A DNA stretch of 64,000 nt from UBA935 sp031555615 (GCA_031555615.1 JAVBUF010000010.1:62001-126000); one strand, 5' to 3'. Counted from the stretch's first letter, positions 42,758-51,482 are shown. Numbers and translations: made by a program. Notes: generated from the sequence alone by a model not told the origin.

Positions 42758-43773
42758 CCCGTTGGAAAAAAATAGTGGCGGCAATGATTGCCTCTGCTAT
42801 TGCAGTTACATTTATAATTTTTTTGAATAATGAAAATTTTATGCATTTTTACAAAGGAGAAGTTGTGATATCCATTGCCGGGGATATCCTGCTGGACAGG
42901 GGAGTTGCCAAAGCGATCACAAATAATGGCATAGCTTACCCTTATAAGGGTGTTTCACAGCTCTTTCACCATGACGATATCACCATTGCCAATCTCGAAT
43001 GCCCGTTAACCCAGGCAGATGGTGGCGCAATGAAAGAAAAACGCTTTGTATTCAAAGCCGATGCTCAAAATGCCGATGCTTTGAAATCGGCGGGATTCGA
43101 TATATTAATGCTGGCCAATAATCATACCATGGACTATCGGAGCCAGGGGCTTACCGACACGATGCAGGCGCTTGACAGCGCAGGAATTTTTTATGCCGGA
43201 GCGGGGGCCAGCAAGAGGGAAATTGAACCTTGTTTCATCAAAAAGAACGGAATTCACATAGGTGTTTTGTCATATAGCTCACTTCCCCCTGAAGGTTTTA
43301 TGTATAATGACGAGAATGCCACGATTGCCTATGCACGGGCCGGATTTTTGGACGAAATGAAAAATGAGATTGCTCAAACAGCAGCACAATGTGACTTTTT
43401 AATTGTATATTTTCACTGGGGCACGGAGTACCGCCATGACGTCAGCGACTTGCAGATAGAAATAGCACACACCGCCATAGATGCCGGTGCATCGGCAGTC
43501 GTAGGGACACACCCTCATGTCTTGCAGGGCCGGGAAACATACAAAGGGATGCCGATCTATTATAGTATTGGTAACTTTGTATTTGATAAGCAAATACCTG
43601 AGGGGACGGATAAAGCGTTGATTTTACAGATGACCGTTAATAAAGATGGAAGAGTCGGTGTAGAAGAGCTTCCGGTAGTCATAAAAAACTGCCAGCCCCA
43701 TCTTGCCCAGGGGCAGGAAGCTGCTCAGGCAGAAGCAGATATGGTACGATACTCACGACGTTTCGAGCAGTAA
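42751..43773 (+). CDS. capA: CapA-family metallophosphatase-like membrane protein
   Basis: 340 aa: one N-terminal anchor (about 6-25) and a PGA_cap/CapA domain with calcineurin-like metal motifs GDILLDR (44-50), NLECP (81-85), LANNHTMD, HWGTEY and GTHPHVLQG. CapA takes part in poly-gamma-glutamate export or anchoring, but no capB, capC or pgsE lies nearby. This copy probably works with the DUF3160 and FG-GAP proteins on another surface polymer. The start overlaps the previous stop and has only a weak ribosome site. Confidence 0.85.
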   Translation: MLARWKKIVAAMIASAIAVTFIIFLNNENFMHFYKGEVVISIAGDILLDRGVAKAITNNGIAYPYKGVSQLFHHDDITIANLECPLTQADGGAMKEKRFVFKADAQNADALKSAGFDILMLANNHTMDYRSQGLTDTMQALDSAGIFYAGAGASKREIEPCFIKKNGIHIGVLSYSSLPPEGFMYNDENATIAYARAGFLDEMKNEIAQTAAQCDFLIVYFHWGTEYRHDVSDLQIEIAHTAIDAGASAVVGTHPHVLQGRETYKGMPIYYSIGNFVFDKQIPEGTDKALILQMTVNKDGRVGVEELPVVIKNCQPHLAQGQEAAQAEADMVRYSRRFEQ

Positions 43774-43788
43774 ATATATCATGATAAA

Positions 43789-44271
43789 TTATTTATTCAA
43801 ATAATAAATTCCGATATTTAAATACGTGGCAAACAATATCCAGGCCAGATAAGGTAACAAGAGATAAGCGGCACATTTGTTAATCCGATAAAAGAGCAAT
43901 ATCATAAAAATAACCAGCAGATCCAGGAGAAGGATAACAACGACAGAAAAACCCAGCCATTGCAGATTAAAGAAAATAATGCTCCACATAAAATTGACAA
44001 AAAGCTGGATGCCATAAACCCGCAGTGCATTTTGTATCTGCTTTTGATCCGCCGTAGATTGAGATATCAGGTAAGCGGCGATACCCATCAGGGCATAAAG
44101 AATCGTCCAGACTACGGGAAAGACCCAGCCGGGAGGTGCCAGCGGCGGAAGCTCCAAGGTCTTGTAAATGGCCCCGGAGTTACCGGCAAAGATGCCTGAC
44201 AATAGGCCCACCAGTTCGGCGATACCGACACTGATTAATAATTCTGTTTGTTTGTTTTTATCCATATTCAT
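43789..44271 (-). CDS. tspO: TspO/MBR-family tryptophan-rich sensor
   Basis: 160 aa with five transmembrane helices and family motifs: PPLAPPGWVFPVVWTILYALMG, then NFMWSIIFF and the C-terminal PYLAWILFATYLN. TspO proteins bind porphyrins and are linked to oxidative or light stress. AAGGATC lies before the ATG; ATG 44265 is an alternative. It converges on capA with 15 bp between stops. Confidence 0.92.
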   Translation of the reverse strand: MNMDKNKQTELLISVGIAELVGLLSGIFAGNSGAIYKTLELPPLAPPGWVFPVVWTILYALMGIAAYLISQSTADQKQIQNALRVYGIQLFVNFMWSIIFFNLQWLGFSVVVILLLDLLVIFMILLFYRINKCAAYLLLPYLAWILFATYLNIGIYYLNK

Positions 44272-44394
44272 TTGATGATCCTTCCATCCTTGGGCTTATA
44301 CTAATGTATATGCATAGGAGGCCAAAATAAACCATCTTGTATAATGTATAAAACAGAAATTTCTCCATATTTTAACTTCAAAAGGAGAAATGCG

Positions 44395-45390
44395 ATGCAA
44401 TTTGATAAAGTTTATTATGAACCGGACACCCTGAATTATGAATTAGGGAAAAAGTTGAAAGAAAAATATTCCGCCCTGCCCTGGATTCCCATTGAAAATC
44501 ACAATAATATCGAAGAACTGCGGAAAAATCCCAATACCGAATTTGCCGCAATGAAAAGGCATCTGATTGTAGGAACAAGAAAAACTCACGTATATAGAAA
44601 AAATGAAAAAGTTTCGGATTTTTTGGTGCCCTATACCTCATCCGGCTGTACGGCCATGTGCCTATACTGTTATCTTGTCTGTCATTATAATAAATGTTCT
44701 TATTTGCGCTTATTTGTCAACCGTGAGCAGATGCTGGACAAATTGATGAAAGCAGCCCGAAAGGGGGAAAAAGAAAACACCTATGAAATCGGCAGCAACA
44801 GTGATCTGGTTTTGGAAAATACCATTACCGGTAACCTGGAGTGGACAATCAGTCAATTTGCCGAAAATGAGAGAGGTTTTATTACCTTTCCCACGAAATT
44901 TTCCATGATCGACCCGCTGCTTAAGCTGGAGCATCGGGGCAGATGTATCCCCCGGGTCAGTGTCAACCCGCCTTTTATTATCAGGGAAATTGAAAAAGGG
45001 ACTTCCTTGCTGGAGAAACGGATTCAGGCTGTGAATGAGCTGGCTCAGGCGGGCTACCCCACGGGCATCCTGATCGCGCCAGTGGTACTGGTGGAAGGCT
45101 GGCAAAAATTATATCAGGAATTGCTTGATACCCTGCAGGAATTACTGTCGGAACAGGTGAAGAAAACGATGTTTATTGAAATTATTTTTATGACTTATAG
45201 CTACATTCACCGGGCTATCAATGAGGAAGCCTTTCCGGAAGCGGTTGATTTGTATGACCGGTCTCTGATGACTGGACGGGGGATGGGGAAATATACCTAT
45301 CATGGCCAGGCCCGGGTTGAAGGGGAGCGGTTTTTTCGGGAGGAAATCGGAACACGGTTTGGTGAAGATAAGATTTTATATATTGTATAG
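44395..45390 (+). CDS. splB: Radical SAM spore photoproduct lyase-like protein
   Basis: 331 aa. The radical SAM cluster motif CX3CX2C is at Cys85, Cys89 and Cys92 (SSGCTAMCLYCYL), the SplB form. Other family marks are the N-terminal LPWIPIENH region and TFPTKFS before the substrate domain. Spore photoproduct lyase repairs UV-made thymine dimers of spores on germination, so this supports a spore-forming host. ATG 44395 follows AGGAG by seven bases. Neighbouring DNA-repair and light-stress genes (ogt, tspO) fit the theme. Confidence 0.82.
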   Translation: MQFDKVYYEPDTLNYELGKKLKEKYSALPWIPIENHNNIEELRKNPNTEFAAMKRHLIVGTRKTHVYRKNEKVSDFLVPYTSSGCTAMCLYCYLVCHYNKCSYLRLFVNREQMLDKLMKAARKGEKENTYEIGSNSDLVLENTITGNLEWTISQFAENERGFITFPTKFSMIDPLLKLEHRGRCIPRVSVNPPFIIREIEKGTSLLEKRIQAVNELAQAGYPTGILIAPVVLVEGWQKLYQELLDTLQELLSEQVKKTMFIEIIFMTYSYIHRAINEEAFPEAVDLYDRSLMTGRGMGKYTYHGQARVEGERFFREEIGTRFGEDKILYIV

Positions 45391-45417
45391 AAATGCTTTT
45401 GACGAGGATAAAATTGG

Positions 45418-45993
45418 ATGGGAAAAGAACTATCAGAAATGACTCTGGAAGAATTATGGCAACTGTTTCCCATATTTCTTACACAGCATCAAGACTATTG
45501 GGAACAATGGTATTTAGAAGAAAAAAACAGAATCCTTTGTTTCTTGCCGATAATCGAAGATATCAGGATAAATCATATAGGCAGTACGTCGATTAAATCT
45601 ATATGGGCAAAGCCGATCATTGATATTCTTGTAGAAATCCCTGAAGAGTTTACTATGGATAGCATAAAAGAGGGATTTACAGTTAACGGCTATATCTGCA
45701 TGTCGGAAACAGAAAAGCGAATGGATTTTAATCGGGGTTATACAGCGGATGGATTTGCGGAAAGGGTATTTCATTTACATTTGAGATATCTGGGGGATAA
45801 TGATGAATTGTATTTCAGAGACTTTATGAATGCCAATCCAGTGATTGCAAAGCAGTATGAAGATATGAAATTGTCCCTTTGGGAAAGGTATGAGCATGAC
45901 AGAGATGCCTATACCAATGCCAAAGGACAATTCATATCTGAATGTACGGAAAAAGCAAAAAAGGAGTATCCGGATAGATACCCAAGCACATAG
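45418..45993 (+). CDS. GrpB/UPF0157-family protein
   Basis: 191 aa of the GrpB family (nucleotidyltransferase-like fold): INHIGSTSIKSIWAKPIIDILVEI (about 51-74) carries the GS..D.D-type motif, followed by HLHL and FRDFMNANP. No enzymatic function is established. The ribosome site is weak (GAGG with long spacing). It lies 12 bp before ogt and is probably co-transcribed with it. Confidence 0.85.
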   Translation: MGKELSEMTLEELWQLFPIFLTQHQDYWEQWYLEEKNRILCFLPIIEDIRINHIGSTSIKSIWAKPIIDILVEIPEEFTMDSIKEGFTVNGYICMSETEKRMDFNRGYTADGFAERVFHLHLRYLGDNDELYFRDFMNANPVIAKQYEDMKLSLWERYEHDRDAYTNAKGQFISECTEKAKKEYPDRYPST

Positions 45994-46005
45994 GAGGAAA
46001 ATAAA

Positions 46006-46545
46006 ATGTACTATATCACTACATATTGCTCCCCCATAGGCATAATTACACTTGCCTGTGATGAAAGTAACCTTGTTGGCCTGTGGACAGAGGGACAAAA
46101 GTATCATGGGAAGTCCATTCCCGAAGCAATGGAAAGAAAAGCGGATATGCCCATTTTTATCACTGTAAAAAGCTGGCTGGACAGATATTTTGCCGGTGAG
46201 AAACCGGCTGTATCGGAATTGGCTATTGCTCCCATCGGCAGTGAATTCCGCCGGGAAGTATGGAAGATCCTCTGTGAAATACCATACGGCCAGGTAATCA
46301 CCTACGGTGATATAGCCGGGAAAATGGCGGTCAAAATGAACCGGAAAAGCATGTCGGCACAAGCCGTAGGCGGAGCTGTCGGGCATAATCCCATTTCCAT
46401 CATTGTCCCCTGTCACCGGGTGGTGGGGGCAAACGGCAGCCTGACAGGTTATGCCGGGGGCATCAGTACGAAGACGAAATTATTGGAATTAGAGGGGGTT
46501 GATACGACCCGGTTTTTTACTCCGAAAAAGGGAACGGCTCTTTAA
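46006..46545 (+). CDS. ogt: Methylated-DNA-protein-cysteine methyltransferase
   Basis: 179 aa. The acceptor motif IVPCHRVV places the reactive Cys136; GQVITYGDIA is the DNA-binding helix, with the Asn/Tyr hinge just before. The N-terminal half is the usual ribonuclease-H-like domain. It removes O6-alkyl groups from guanine in a suicide reaction. AGGAGGAAA precedes the ATG. Confidence 0.93.
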   Translation: MYYITTYCSPIGIITLACDESNLVGLWTEGQKYHGKSIPEAMERKADMPIFITVKSWLDRYFAGEKPAVSELAIAPIGSEFRREVWKILCEIPYGQVITYGDIAGKMAVKMNRKSMSAQAVGGAVGHNPISIIVPCHRVVGANGSLTGYAGGISTKTKLLELEGVDTTRFFTPKKGTAL

Positions 46546-46556
46546 GGCAGGAGCGA

Positions 46557-46578
46557 TTTGCGTATAATTTGCGTATAA
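46557..46578 (+). promoter_or_regulatory. Tandem 11-bp response-regulator box at its own operon
   Basis: TTTGCGTATAA occurs twice in direct succession (46557-46567, 46568-46578), the classic layout for an OmpR-family dimer. Possible -10 elements are TATAAA at 46602 and TAAAAT at 46620. A related box lies at 50631-50652. Confidence 0.7.
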
Positions 46579-46657
46579 ATTACCGCTGCTTTTGGTGGAA
46601 GTATAAAAGGAATCTGTGATAAAATCAAATCAATGAAGAATATAAGGAGAAGATTTG

Positions 46658-47368
46658 ATGGAAGAAAAGAAGCTGATCTATATAGCCGATGATGATAACG
46701 ATATCCGGGAAGCCATTCGAACCTTTTTAGCCAATGAAGGCTATCTGGTTACAGCATTTGAAAACGGCGACAGCCTTTTGGAACAATATAAAAAAGAAGA
46801 CTGCGATTTGGTCATTCTGGATGTGATGATGCCCGGCTCCAGCGGCTTTACCATCTGCTCCGAAATCAGAAAGATCAGCACTGTTCCCATTATCATGCTG
46901 ACGGCCAGAGATTCGGATCTGGATTATGCCACCGGCTTAAGCCTGGGGAGTGACGATTACTTTACCAAGCCTTTTTCCGCCATGTCGCTGGTAATGCGGG
47001 TAAAGGCTATTTTTCGGCGGATTGAGTTTGAAAAGCAAAACAGCAGCGTTAATGAAGACAGCAGAGAACTGGCATACGGCGATATCATAATACAGACCAA
47101 AAGCAAAAAGGTCAGTGCCGGCGGCCGGGAAATCCTGCTGACGCCTAATGAATATGATTTGCTTAAATACCTTATCGAACGCAATGACCAGGCCGTATCC
47201 CGGGATGAATTATTGGAAAGCATCTGGGGGTATCATACCGAGATCGAGACCAGGGCAACCGACGATACAGTCCGGCGTCTGCGCAAAAAAATGGAGCAGA
47301 GCAATGTAATCATAGAAGCAGTATGGGGATTTGGATTTCGCTTAAAAATACGGGATGAAAAGGTATGA
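46658..47368 (+). CDS. OmpR-family response regulator
   Basis: 236 aa: receiver (1-118) with acidic pocket DDD (11-13), phosphorylation site Asp55 in LDVMMPG, and TKPF near residue 105. The C-terminal winged helix (about 135-232) has LTPNEYDLLKYL and the recognition helix TDDTVRRLRKKME. ATG 46658 follows AAGGAGAAG. It overlaps the kinase start (ATGA). The tandem box upstream suggests autoregulation and, through its copy at 50631, control of the VTC operon. Confidence 0.92.
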   Translation: MEEKKLIYIADDDNDIREAIRTFLANEGYLVTAFENGDSLLEQYKKEDCDLVILDVMMPGSSGFTICSEIRKISTVPIIMLTARDSDLDYATGLSLGSDDYFTKPFSAMSLVMRVKAIFRRIEFEKQNSSVNEDSRELAYGDIIIQTKSKKVSAGGREILLTPNEYDLLKYLIERNDQAVSRDELLESIWGYHTEIETRATDDTVRRLRKKMEQSNVIIEAVWGFGFRLKIRDEKV

Positions 47369-48753
47369 AAAAAATAAAATGGCATATCAAACCCAGAATT
47401 TTTATTATGCTGCTGCTGTTGATGGCAGCGATTTTCGGCAGCGTTTTTTTAGTTTTTAATCTGTTTATCAATTCATATATTAAAGCCAACGTAGAATCCC
47501 AGCTAAATGAGCTGACACAGCATTACGGGGAAAGAGAAGGGCGGCAAAACCCCGGTAATTTGCCGGAAGAGGGCAATGGCCCCTTCCTGCCGGACTTATC
47601 CAAACAGTCGAAAAATAAGATCGGCATTCAGGGGGAAGTTTTCATACTGGACAAAGACTATAATCTGATGGGCTTTCACGATGGCCGGGATGCCAGAGAA
47701 TTGGCAAGACTTACCGAGCAACTGAAGGAGGGGAAAATACTTCTTGACGGAAAGCACTACCTTCCGGTGGAAACAAGATATGGGGATTATTATGTGGCCA
47801 TAACGGCAGGAGAGAAAGAACCCAACACTTATTTGGTTTTTTATGTGGATGTAACCGCGATCAACAGCCTGGTGGATACCATTAATCTGGTGCTGGCCGT
47901 TATTGTTGCGGCGGCAATGGTCATCTGTTTCCTGATGGCAAATGTAATTGCCAATTCGGTAACAGCGCCTATTCGAAAACTTTCGGTTTTTGCAGCCGAA
48001 ATCGGCAAAGGAAATTTTCAGCAGAAAGAATTTTCTTTTACCGATGTGGAGTTGGAAGAACTGGCCGAGGCCATGAATCAGTCAGCCGAAAAACTGGATA
48101 AATATGATAACGAACAGCGGACCTTCTTCCAGAATGCATCCCATGAGCTACGCTCGCCGCTGATGTCCATCCGGTGTTACGCCGAAGGAATCGGATGCGG
48201 CGTGATGGATGCGGGCAAAGCCAGTGAAACTATTTTGTACCAGAGTGACCGGCTAAGTGAACTGGTGGAGGATTTACTTTACATTTCCCGAGTGGATAAT
48301 ATTACCGGACTGCTGGAAAAGCAGGAAAATGACTTACGGGAAACCCTTTCTCTGTGCGCCGGAAGCCTGAAGTCGGTGGCCGATAAAAATGGCCTGCTGA
48401 TGGAATTCGACTTCGATGATGAGCCGGTATTGTTCACTTACAATGAAAAACATCTGTATCGGGCAGTTATGAATCTGATTTCCAATGCCCTGCGCTATGC
48501 CCGAAGCACCATTACTTTATCCTGTCACCGTCTGGAGGACAGGATCGAGATGGCGGTATCTGACGATGGCGAGGGCATCAGTACTGAGGATATGCCGCAT
48601 ATCTTTGAACGCTTTTATAAAGGCAAAAACGGTAAGCACGGAATCGGCCTGTCTATTGTACAATCGGTAATAGAGCTTCACGGCGGAGAAATATCCGTTT
48701 CCTGTGAAAACGGAACCAGATTTATCATTCACTTTGATGAACATCAACAATAA
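47365..48753 (+). CDS. Sensor histidine kinase
   Basis: 462 aa: TM1 (about 12-36), an extracytoplasmic sensor (about 37-170), TM2 (about 172-195), HAMP, and HisKA with phospho-acceptor His260 in NASHELRSPL. The ATPase domain has the N box NLISNALRYA, G1 DDGEGIS and G2 HGIGLSI. Each element is intact. It pairs with the response regulator it overlaps. The signal is unknown. The gene end forms the left arm of the terminator. Confidence 0.93.
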   Translation: MKKIKWHIKPRIFIMLLLLMAAIFGSVFLVFNLFINSYIKANVESQLNELTQHYGEREGRQNPGNLPEEGNGPFLPDLSKQSKNKIGIQGEVFILDKDYNLMGFHDGRDARELARLTEQLKEGKILLDGKHYLPVETRYGDYYVAITAGEKEPNTYLVFYVDVTAINSLVDTINLVLAVIVAAAMVICFLMANVIANSVTAPIRKLSVFAAEIGKGNFQQKEFSFTDVELEELAEAMNQSAEKLDKYDNEQRTFFQNASHELRSPLMSIRCYAEGIGCGVMDAGKASETILYQSDRLSELVEDLLYISRVDNITGLLEKQENDLRETLSLCAGSLKSVADKNGLLMEFDFDDEPVLFTYNEKHLYRAVMNLISNALRYARSTITLSCHRLEDRIEMAVSDDGEGISTEDMPHIFERFYKGKNGKHGIGLSIVQSVIELHGGEISVSCENGTRFIIHFDEHQQ

Positions 48754-48776
48754 TGGCGGTTGTTGATGTTCTTTTT
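48739..48776 (+). terminator. Terminator of the first two-component operon
   Basis: A perfect 12-bp stem pairs GAACATCAACAA (48739-48750) with TTGTTGATGTTC (48760-48771), followed by five T. It uses the last codons of the kinase gene. Confidence 0.85.
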
Positions 48777-48813
48777 AATTGGAAAATAAATGCTGGAATT
48801 TTTTACAAAAAAT

Positions 48814-48827
48814 GTGGTTTCAACCAC
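48814..48827 (+). promoter_or_regulatory. Palindrome upstream of hcp
   Basis: GTGGTT-TC-AACCAC is a perfect 6-bp inverted repeat about 130 bp before hcp. It may bind a redox or nitrosative-stress regulator; it does not match a site I can name. Confidence 0.4.
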
Positions 48828-48959
48828 GGATTAATTATTTTCAGTATAGTACAATGCAACAGAACGAAAAACTGTCCGCTATATTTAATAATATGGCATT
48901 GTTTGTCAATACTTTTAATAAGCGGAAAATAACTTGCGTGAATGATGGAGGAAATAAAA

Positions 48960-50558
48960 ATGGATCAAATGTTTTGTTATCAATGTGAACAAACAGCAAG
49001 AAGAAAAGCGGCCGACAGTACCCTCTGCGGGTGTACCATAACCGGTGTGTGCGGGAAAAATCCGGAAGTTGCCCATGCCCAGGACCAGCTGGCCTGTGAA
49101 ATGGTTGCTCTGGCGGAAGCCGCTGAAAAAAGCGGAAAGGATATTACCGCCGCAGTAGATAAAATTGTGGACGGACTTTTTACCACCCTGACCAATGTCA
49201 GCTTTGACAGTAAAAGTATCAACGACCTGACCCAATCGGTTAAAGAGTTAAAAGAACAGCATGGAGGCGGAAACGCCATGGAAACTACCGCATTATTTAG
49301 CGGCCCGGAAGACCTGGTTTCCCTTCGTTCCACGCTGCTGTTCGGTCTCCGGGGGATGGCTGCTTATGCCCATCATGCCCGGGTTCTGGGAAAACGGGAC
49401 AGTGAAGTGGATGGCTGGTTTATCAAAGGCATGGCGGCGGTTTCCGGAGAGCATTCGGTGGATGAATGGCTTTCCCTGTTAATGGAATTCGGACAGGTTA
49501 ACTTAAAATGTATGGCTCTTCTGGATGAAGCTAACACCTCTGCTTACGGCAATCCGGTTCCCACCCAGGTTCCGCTTATGATTGAAAAAGGTCCTTTTAT
49601 CGTCATCAGCGGTCACGATCTCCATGATCTGGAAATGCTTCTGAATCAAACCGATGGAAAAGGTGTTAATATTTATACTCATGGCGAGATGCTTCCGGGG
49701 CACGGCTATCCCGAGCTGAAAAAGCATCCTCAGTTAAAAGGAAATTTCGGTACCGCCTGGCAAAATCAACAGAATGAATTTGACTGTATTCCCGCACCGG
49801 TTTTGTTTACCCCCAACTGCCTGATGGCACCGAAAGCTTCCTACAGTGACCGGGTATATACCACCTCCGTAGTGGAATTTCCCGAACTGAAGCATATTGA
49901 CAGCGATGAAAACGGACAGAAAGATTTTTCCCCGATAATCCAGCATGCTATTGATCTGGGCGGCTATGCGGAAGATCAGCACCGCACCGGGATAAATCAG
50001 GGTACTACCGTAACCACCGGATTCGGCAGACAGACCGTGCTGGATAATGCACCGGCGATCATCGATGCGGTGAAGGCCGGCGCAATTAAGCATTTCTTCC
50101 TGGTGGGCGGCTGTGACGGTGCCAAAAACGGACGTAATTATTATACCGATTTCGTAAAGCAAACTCCTGCGGATACGGTAATCTTGACCCTGGCCTGCGG
50201 CAAATACCGGATCAATGACCTGGAAATCGGTGAAATCGGTCCCTTCCCGCGGATTCTGGATATGGGACAATGCAACGATGCTTACGGTGCCATCCAGGTG
50301 GCTATTGCTTTGGCAGGAGCATTTGAGTGTGGTGTTAATGATCTGCCGCTGACCCTGGTTCTTTCCTGGTATGAACAAAAGGCAGTTTGCATATTACTGA
50401 CACTCCTGTCGCTTGGCATCAGGAATATCTACATCGGCCCCAGCATTCCAGCCTTTTTCTCGGATACGGTTCTTGGTGTAATTGTTGATAAATTCGATCT
50501 TCATCCCATCAGTACTCCGGAACAGGATCTGGCGCAGATTTTGGGAAACAACGCATAA
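48960..50558 (+). CDS. hcp: Hydroxylamine reductase (hybrid-cluster protein)
   Basis: 532 aa. The N-terminal iron-sulfur ligands are Cys6 and Cys9 (CYQC) with Cys25 and Cys31 (GCTITGVC). Hybrid-cluster ligands follow in GHDLHDLE, HGEMLPGHGYPEL, FTPNCL, GGCDG, LACGKYR and the last GQCND segment. It reduces nitric oxide or hydroxylamine in the anaerobic cytoplasm and supports a nitrosative-stress role. ATG 48960 follows GGAGG (48947-48951) by eight bases; ATGs at 48942 and 48945 precede the ribosome site and are less likely. It is a single-gene unit with its own terminator; no hcr is adjacent. Confidence 0.95.
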   Translation: MDQMFCYQCEQTARRKAADSTLCGCTITGVCGKNPEVAHAQDQLACEMVALAEAAEKSGKDITAAVDKIVDGLFTTLTNVSFDSKSINDLTQSVKELKEQHGGGNAMETTALFSGPEDLVSLRSTLLFGLRGMAAYAHHARVLGKRDSEVDGWFIKGMAAVSGEHSVDEWLSLLMEFGQVNLKCMALLDEANTSAYGNPVPTQVPLMIEKGPFIVISGHDLHDLEMLLNQTDGKGVNIYTHGEMLPGHGYPELKKHPQLKGNFGTAWQNQQNEFDCIPAPVLFTPNCLMAPKASYSDRVYTTSVVEFPELKHIDSDENGQKDFSPIIQHAIDLGGYAEDQHRTGINQGTTVTTGFGRQTVLDNAPAIIDAVKAGAIKHFFLVGGCDGAKNGRNYYTDFVKQTPADTVILTLACGKYRINDLEIGEIGPFPRILDMGQCNDAYGAIQVAIALAGAFECGVNDLPLTLVLSWYEQKAVCILLTLLSLGIRNIYIGPSIPAFFSDTVLGVIVDKFDLHPISTPEQDLAQILGNNA

Positions 50559-50572
50559 ATGAAAGAACTATG

Positions 50573-50619
50573 AAGCTGGTACAGAGAAAATATCACATTT
50601 CTCTTACCAGCTTTTTTTT
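50573..50619 (+). terminator. Terminator of hcp
   Basis: AAGCTGGTA and, after one bulged base, AGAGAAA pair with TTTCTCT and TACCAGCTT around an eight-base loop, ending in eight T. Confidence 0.9.
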
Positions 50620-50630
50620 CAAAAAAACGT

Positions 50631-50652
50631 TGTGCGTAAATTTTACGTATAA
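50631..50652 (+). promoter_or_regulatory. Copy of the response-regulator box before the VTC operon
   Basis: TGTGCGTAAAT (50631-50641) and TTTACGTATAA (50642-50652) match the TTTGCGTATAA unit at 46557 in 8 and 10 of 11 positions, in the same 11-bp phase. A TATGCT follows at 50693, at nearly the same distance as TAAAAT from the first box (40 versus 41 bp). Confidence 0.6.
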
Positions 50653-50729
50653 TTTACATTCTTTTTTCGGAGAAGTGACCTGAAGGAAGTGTTATGCTGT
50701 ACCCATGATACAGAGACAGGAGGTACATT

Positions 50730-51482
50730 ATGGCAATTGAGGTTTTTAACCGTTATGAGAATAAATACATGCTGGATGCGGAAATGTTTGAAAAGGTACA
50801 CCGGGGGATTGCCGATTATATGGAACCGGATGCCTACAATAAGCTTCACGGCAGTTATACCATCTCCAATATTTATTATGATACGGAGGACAACCGGCTG
50901 ATCCGAAATTCTCTGGCAAAACCCAAGTACAAAGAAAAACTGCGGATTCGGGCTTATGGCGTACCAGACATGGAATCCCGGGTATATATCGAAATCAAGA
51001 AGAAGTTCAGGGGGTTGGTAAATAAGCGTCGAAGTGCTCTGCAACTGGATGAGGCTTACCGATTCATCGAAACCGGAATTCTCCCCGAAGCCGCAGACGT
51101 CCAAAACCGGCAGGTTCTTCGGGAGATTGCATACATTTTACAAACCAATAAACTTGCTCCGGCCTTATATCTGGCCTACGACCGCTGTGCCTACTTTGGC
51201 CGCGGGGATGGCGACCTGCGGATCTCGGGCGACCTGCGGATATCCTTCGATCGTAACATCCGCACAAGGCGTTATGACCTGAGGCTGGAAGAAGGGGACT
51301 TCGGGGAACCGTTACTGAAGGAGGGGCAGTGGCTGATGGAAGTCAAGTCTGCGGAAAGCATTCCCATCTGGCTGTGCCGGCTGTTGTCAGAACACCGGAT
51401 TTACCCCATCAGTTTTTCAAAGTACGGAACCGAATATAAACAATTAATAAAAATTGGAAATGAGGAAAAAAAATATGTTTGA
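50730..51482 (+). CDS. VTC-domain polyphosphate polymerase-like protein
   Basis: 250 aa of the VTC/triphosphate-tunnel class: NRYENKYMLD opening, alternating basic and acidic tunnel strands (EKLRIRAYG, VYIEIKKKFRG, YLAYDRCAYFG, LRISFD, LMEVKSAESIP). In yeast VTC4 this domain makes polyphosphate; bacterial copies beside DUF4956 genes are uncharacterised. AGGAGGTACATT precedes the ATG. An in-frame 18-bp tandem duplication doubles GDLRIS at residues 161-172, within a conserved tunnel strand, which is unusual. It overlaps the DUF4956 gene. Confidence 0.88.
   Translation: MAIEVFNRYENKYMLDAEMFEKVHRGIADYMEPDAYNKLHGSYTISNIYYDTEDNRLIRNSLAKPKYKEKLRIRAYGVPDMESRVYIEIKKKFRGLVNKRRSALQLDEAYRFIETGILPEAADVQNRQVLREIAYILQTNKLAPALYLAYDRCAYFGRGDGDLRISGDLRISFDRNIRTRRYDLRLEEGDFGEPLLKEGQWLMEVKSAESIPIWLCRLLSEHRIYPISFSKYGTEYKQLIKIGNEEKKYV
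51210..51245 (+). repeat. 18-bp tandem duplication inside the VTC gene
   Basis: Two adjacent 18-bp units (51210-51227 and 51228-51245) share 16 bases and encode GDLRIS twice, keeping the frame. Confidence 0.8.
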
